From positions 185,763-249,762 of the forward strand of contig JTDE01000307.1 of NCBI GenBank assembly GCA_014338405.1: a DNA stretch of 64,000 bases, read 5' to 3'. The notes below the pieces were generated by a model. It was not told where the DNA came from. It saw nothing but the letters and a program-made list of their open reading frames with translations, and made no database searches. This stretch comes from Paragonimus skrjabini miyazakii. Taxonomy: Eukaryota; Platyhelminthes; Trematoda; Plagiorchiida; Troglotrematidae. Shown here piece after piece: positions 60,221-64,000 of this stretch; position 1 is the stretch's first letter; each line of letters opens with the position of its first letter. The position numbers and the translations under genes were made by a program.

Positions 60221-61679
60221 TCCTCCTCAGACTTGAATGAGTCCGTATAAATCGCTGATAGCGGTGGACACGGATTATAATGTGCCTGAATCAAAACTGA
60301 TAACAGTCGACCTAGCCTATCTTGTACGGTTAGTGTAATTCGATTTAGTCGGATTAGTCTAGCGACAGTGGTTGTTACGCGGTGCAACTGCCAAGGCTGC
60401 AACCGGTAGCATTTGGCTAACGTCTTACTGTCTGGTGCTAACACGACTTGACCTAGTCGGTTCTTGTTTGTGTCACAGATTGCTTTGTCACTGATGCAAT
60501 AATTGTCAAACCGAATCCGTCGAACTCCATTTACTTCTGTTTAGGACTTTTTCGTCTGAAGTCTGAACGACTTTGATCAACGGTTAAAGCAAGCAACTTT
60601 CTCTTGTCCGTTTCGTTCTTGTTGCCTTTTTCATGTATACCATTCAGGTGAATCACCCGGATTCCTCATCTTCGAGCGTCTAGTTGGTAATCATCATGGT
60701 TTCATAAAGTTTATTCATCGTTTACTTCATTCGATTCGTGTCATCGGGTCATGTTGCATATGACCAACTTCATGCGTTCATACTGTAATCGGGATATGCG
60801 GAAACAGATTGTTCGCTTAGTTCAACTAATTATTCTGGCACCTTCCTTTCACTACCCCCACGTTTACTCTGAGGCAGCCCCTGCTGTCAATGCGTATGTC
60901 GCGTATGTTCGCGGTTTGGAGCTTACACATCCCACCCTTGCTGTGATAACACTTCAGACGCATAATCAAAACTCCGCCATATTATCAGTCTTCTCATCGT
61001 ACCTTAAGCCGGCATCCACGCTCGGCTATGATTTTCATAATTGTAATAACCTAATATCCTGTCAATGTTTGTTCAGGTGTTTCCGCTGCCACTTGATAGG
61101 TGCAGCCGTTTGCTTGGTACGCTTAACCACACGTGCGTGTATAGGTCAGCTATCTCAGACGTCTATCGTATTTGCCCCTTCAGACTGTCCACAAACTCGG
61201 CCGAGACAGCTTTCGGACCTAGTCACGTGGCACGGCAAGCGGGGGGCCAACCACACACCAAACGCATCCACGTAAGATCCCGTCTGCGGACATTGTCCTC
61301 CTCTCGTACTGCCTGGGCCTATTGTTTTCCCGCAACTATCGTTTGTCAGTACGTTCTCGCTTTCACTATTGTAGAGGTGCATGTTCGTATGAGGCTACTC
61401 ACTTTGTTGTTTTTGGTCCATGAGACCTGTTCATCTTAATTCTCCTTTTGATATAGTCCGATCTATCCGTAGTCCGCAACCCTCGGTGATCCAGTTAAAT
61501 TGACTCTAATGTCATGAAGCAAGAAATTTATAACAGTAGCCGACAATTAACAATTTGTCACAATTCGTACAGTTTTGTCATTATACCCAGAGTATTCATA
61601 AAAGTCAAGGTTGCAAACAGCTGTTTTCGGTAATTCTCATCAGACATGTACAATTACAAGCAATTACTTGGACTTATAT
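60221..61679. other. Unassigned region with a long open frame
   Basis: Contains the longest open frame in the window (60751-61275, 174 codons, plus strand), overlapped by a 124-codon frame in another phase and a 75-codon frame on the other strand. The peptide contains no domain I recognise, and the parallel open frames suggest that composition, not selection, keeps them open. It lies next to the 3' end of a Penelope-like element and may be flanking or internal retroelement sequence. Confidence 0.3.
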
Positions 61680-62640
61680 ATAAACCAGGAATATGATAGC
61701 CATGGAAAATGTGGATGACTGTCGACCCGGGTGGCGGTGGGTTTGTCTGTGTGTGTTGTGTTTACATGAATCATGTGACCGGTGTGTGATAATGTGTTCA
61801 TCGGGCTACTGGGCCATTGGGTTTCAGACGGTTTACACAAGGTTGGCCACATGAGGTGTAGGGCCTGTACGAATTTCTTTTAGGCGCACAGTTGGGGGTT
61901 GCAGAGTTTGATAGCGGTTGCCTCTGCCGTAGACAACAGTCTCGCCTTGACAACTCGGGTATGAGTGTGGGGCACTTTGTAGGTAATTTTCAATGCTATG
62001 TCGGTCGTGATTTGATGACCTGTGTCGATCAGATGCGATCCGATAGCACCTGAGATTGGTTTCGTCATACAATTCCGTAGTCATTTGTGAAGGTGCTCAC
62101 GGATCCTGTCTGACAGTCGCCGGGTAGGTTTCCAAACGTGACCGGCTTGGCAACACCGGGTGAGAGAGTAAACACAGAATGACGAAGAAAACTTGGGCAA
62201 ACTATCTCTGGGATGTGACACCCACATCGGTCAGCTCTTAAATGAGATAGTCATTCGTACGGCATTGTAGGTCTCAGTCAATGCATTTGTCAGCCTGCGG
62301 CTGATCAGTTCACTGGCTGCATCACTTTTAAATGTCAGACTGACAAAAACCGGCTTTTCCACTACTGTTTCTATTGCTGGCTGAGCATCTTTACATTTCA
62401 TATTCTTTTCCATAAATCCTTCTGGATATCCAGTCTGGCTCAATATTTCTCGAATTCGTTGCTTTCCGTTGTCTACGGTGTCTGTCGTATATATTCTTCT
62501 TGCCCTATCGGTTAGACAGCCAATCGAATTTCGCGTTTGCCTTAGTGGAACAAGGCTTAGAAAGTTGGTGTACTGCCCCGTCCACGTCCCGTCTACGTAC
62601 ACTCAAGTCCGAATTCGTGTCTACCAGTGCCAGTGGTCTG
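61680..62640 (-). mobile_element. Penelope-like element: end of RT and GIY-YIG endonuclease
   Basis: On the minus strand, after TWTGQYTNFLSLVPLRQTRN and SIGCLTDRARRIYTTDTV, comes REILSQTGYPEGFMEKNM, the connector region of Penelope-like RTs. The endonuclease follows, with stops and frame changes: CCQAGHVWKPTRRLSDRIRE (family form CGxVYVGETxRRLSxRIxEH), then GSHLIDTGHQI, ALKITYKVP and STAEATAIKLCNPQLC. The first Tyr/Gly positions of the GIY-YIG core are missing, so nuclease activity is lost. The 3' UTR runs to about 61680. It has the opposite orientation to the copy at 55.6 kb. Confidence 0.85.
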
Positions 62641-64000
62641 ATTGTATCCGCTGCCAAATACGTGCTAATACGCGCGAAGTTCTTGTCGGTTTAGGTCGCA
62701 CATTCCTGGAGGTGACAATCGGTGTCTGCCACCGTTAATTTTCTATTCACAATCAGATCTACACAATGGTAATATGGGTAAGGGGAAATAGCGATGTTCC
62801 GGTAGTAGCTGACAAACTTACTTACTTACTTAGGTGAAATGTGGTTTTACAAGCGGTCTATTTTTGACCTTTCATTGTCGGGTCAATCACCTAACGACTT
62901 CGGTGGTGATATCCATCAGGCGAAAAACACGAATATTCAATTGTCACATTTGATATTTGAAAATGTCACATGATTACGTCAAGCATTTATGTGTGGAACG
63001 GCGGTCAGCAGTGAATTGCGTAACGAGGGTTGGTCATGTTAATTATTGTGTCCGAAACTATTCATCCTGACTGTGCAACCGATTGCGCAGTTGTGCAACC
63101 ACGTCTTCCGATTGCGTTATTCATTCCACGGGACACAAATTCACCATTGTTATCTGACGCGTCTTGACAACTCAGAGGTCAATTTAGATATCTAGTTGTT
63201 TGACGTGATATTGTGCCAAGTTAGTTTTGTCTCCGTTTGCTTGACACCTGTGACGTTCCGAATCGGAATGTAACTGGCCCGATCAGAAATAACCGAAAAC
63301 AGACTGTTCCTAATACAACTTCTTATTTAAAACGTTGAAAATGAATTTGTTTTTACTGTAAACACCTGTCGGTCTATTGTCTCAGGCTAATGGTTTGCAC
63401 TTTAGTTTAGGAACGTACATGAGATACAATTCAGCTTAGTAAAACATACTCGACGACAGTGTATCACGATTACACGGGTTATTCACCACGTACGTCATTG
63501 CACACCAGCGTAAGCAGCCGGATTATTGTGCAGCTAGTGTTTCACCCTCATAGCGTTCAACCATTTCCCAAGAGCGACCGGTACACCCGTTTCTTAGACA
63601 TGGTCTCTAGATAATTTGTCACGCGGTTGATGGCTTTCTGTTACCAATGCTGATCGTGAGTTGACAATGGGCATGCTAGTGAAGTACCGCCTCTGTTGTA
63701 CTATCATGTTTGCACATGAACATTATGGGCAATGCGACTGACCGTCCCTCGCACTGAATATTAACCCAAATTGACCTTGCGACTTGACCTAATCGTTCCG
63801 CGTTGAACACGAAACAGGATGCATTTGCAACATTCACGGATGGGGTGAAGTGCTCATCGTTGGTTGTTGATTTTGTTAAGGTCTGTTGCATTATTTTGAG
63901 ATTGTTGTGCTTTGCTTGATCAGTGTTGAAGGGTGGCCCTATCTTTCCTTAATTTTCCTCAAGAACAAACAGCATTGACCATTTTCCTTCTTACACCGGC
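62641..64000. other. Right end of window, no recognised gene
   Basis: The first hundred bases may still belong to the Penelope-like element's RT. Further on only short frames were seen. A minus-strand frame at 63676-63891 contains SCFVFNAERLGQVARSIWVN, which I cannot assign. It shares CGACTTGACCTA-like words with 60446-60462, perhaps an unrecognised dispersed repeat. Confidence 0.35.

Noticed and set aside
60751..61275. Longest open frame in the window (174 codons, plus strand)
   Set aside because: No domain recognised, and overlapping open frames exist in another phase and on the other strand. It is probably open by composition. I report it only as part of an unassigned region.

Overview
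The window looks like a piece of an intron-rich, repeat-laden animal genome, most likely a parasitic flatworm and probably a trematode. The reasons are widely spaced short exons with GT-AG borders, decayed LINE elements of the EN-RT and CR1-like kinds, Penelope-like elements with a GIY-YIG domain, tRNA-derived SINEs, and about 41-42% GC (estimated by eye). A run of exactly 100 N at 13520-13619 marks a scaffold gap. There are no bacterial operons, CRISPR arrays or rRNA genes. Most short open frames are chance.

The one gene identified with confidence is the mitochondrial calcium uniporter (MCU), on the minus strand. Four exons in transcript order (31464-31224, 14238-14134, 8505-8342, 6197-5994) join in phase to give 238 continuous codons. 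They cover the N-terminal domain, the first coiled coil, both membrane helices and the DIME pore motif. The transit-peptide exon(s) and the last exon with the second coiled coil were not found. The introns are about 17.0, 5.6 and 2.1 kb and hold SINEs, LINE tails, hairpins, the N gap and a 1.29-kb exact duplication.

From about 38.8 to 46.3 kb, upstream of MCU on the same strand, lie several exon-like pieces: one EF-hand-like and three Ig-like with good splice borders and compatible phases. They may belong to a secreted or surface protein that I cannot name. At 58.57-58.95 kb two divergent exon candidates face apart: a cysteine-rich first coding exon on the minus strand with a good start context, and a trefoil-like exon on the plus strand.

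The rest is mostly mobile-element debris. EN-RT LINE pieces lie at 46.99-47.57 (+), 47.84-49.40 (+) and 51.69-54.40 kb (-), with 3' tails at 8.8, 27.8 and 32.7 kb. A CR1-like LINE lies at 57.2-58.1 kb. Penelope-like elements lie at 55.64-56.76 (+) and 61.68-62.64 kb (-); the first is split by a probable solo LTR. Catalytic motifs are eroded in all of them. SINE copies lie at 14.5/15.9, 25.6-26.2, 29.4-30.0 and 52.6-53.0 kb.

Inverted repeats stand out: a 69-bp-arm hairpin at 16.55 kb, a 531-bp foldback at 33.7 kb, head-to-head SINEs at 25.6-26.2 kb, a cluster of four near-perfect palindromes at 56.57-56.84 kb, and a 49-bp inverted copy ending exactly at the N gap. I found no convincing undescribed system. 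The best leads are the palindrome cluster, the foldback element and the two cysteine-rich exon candidates.
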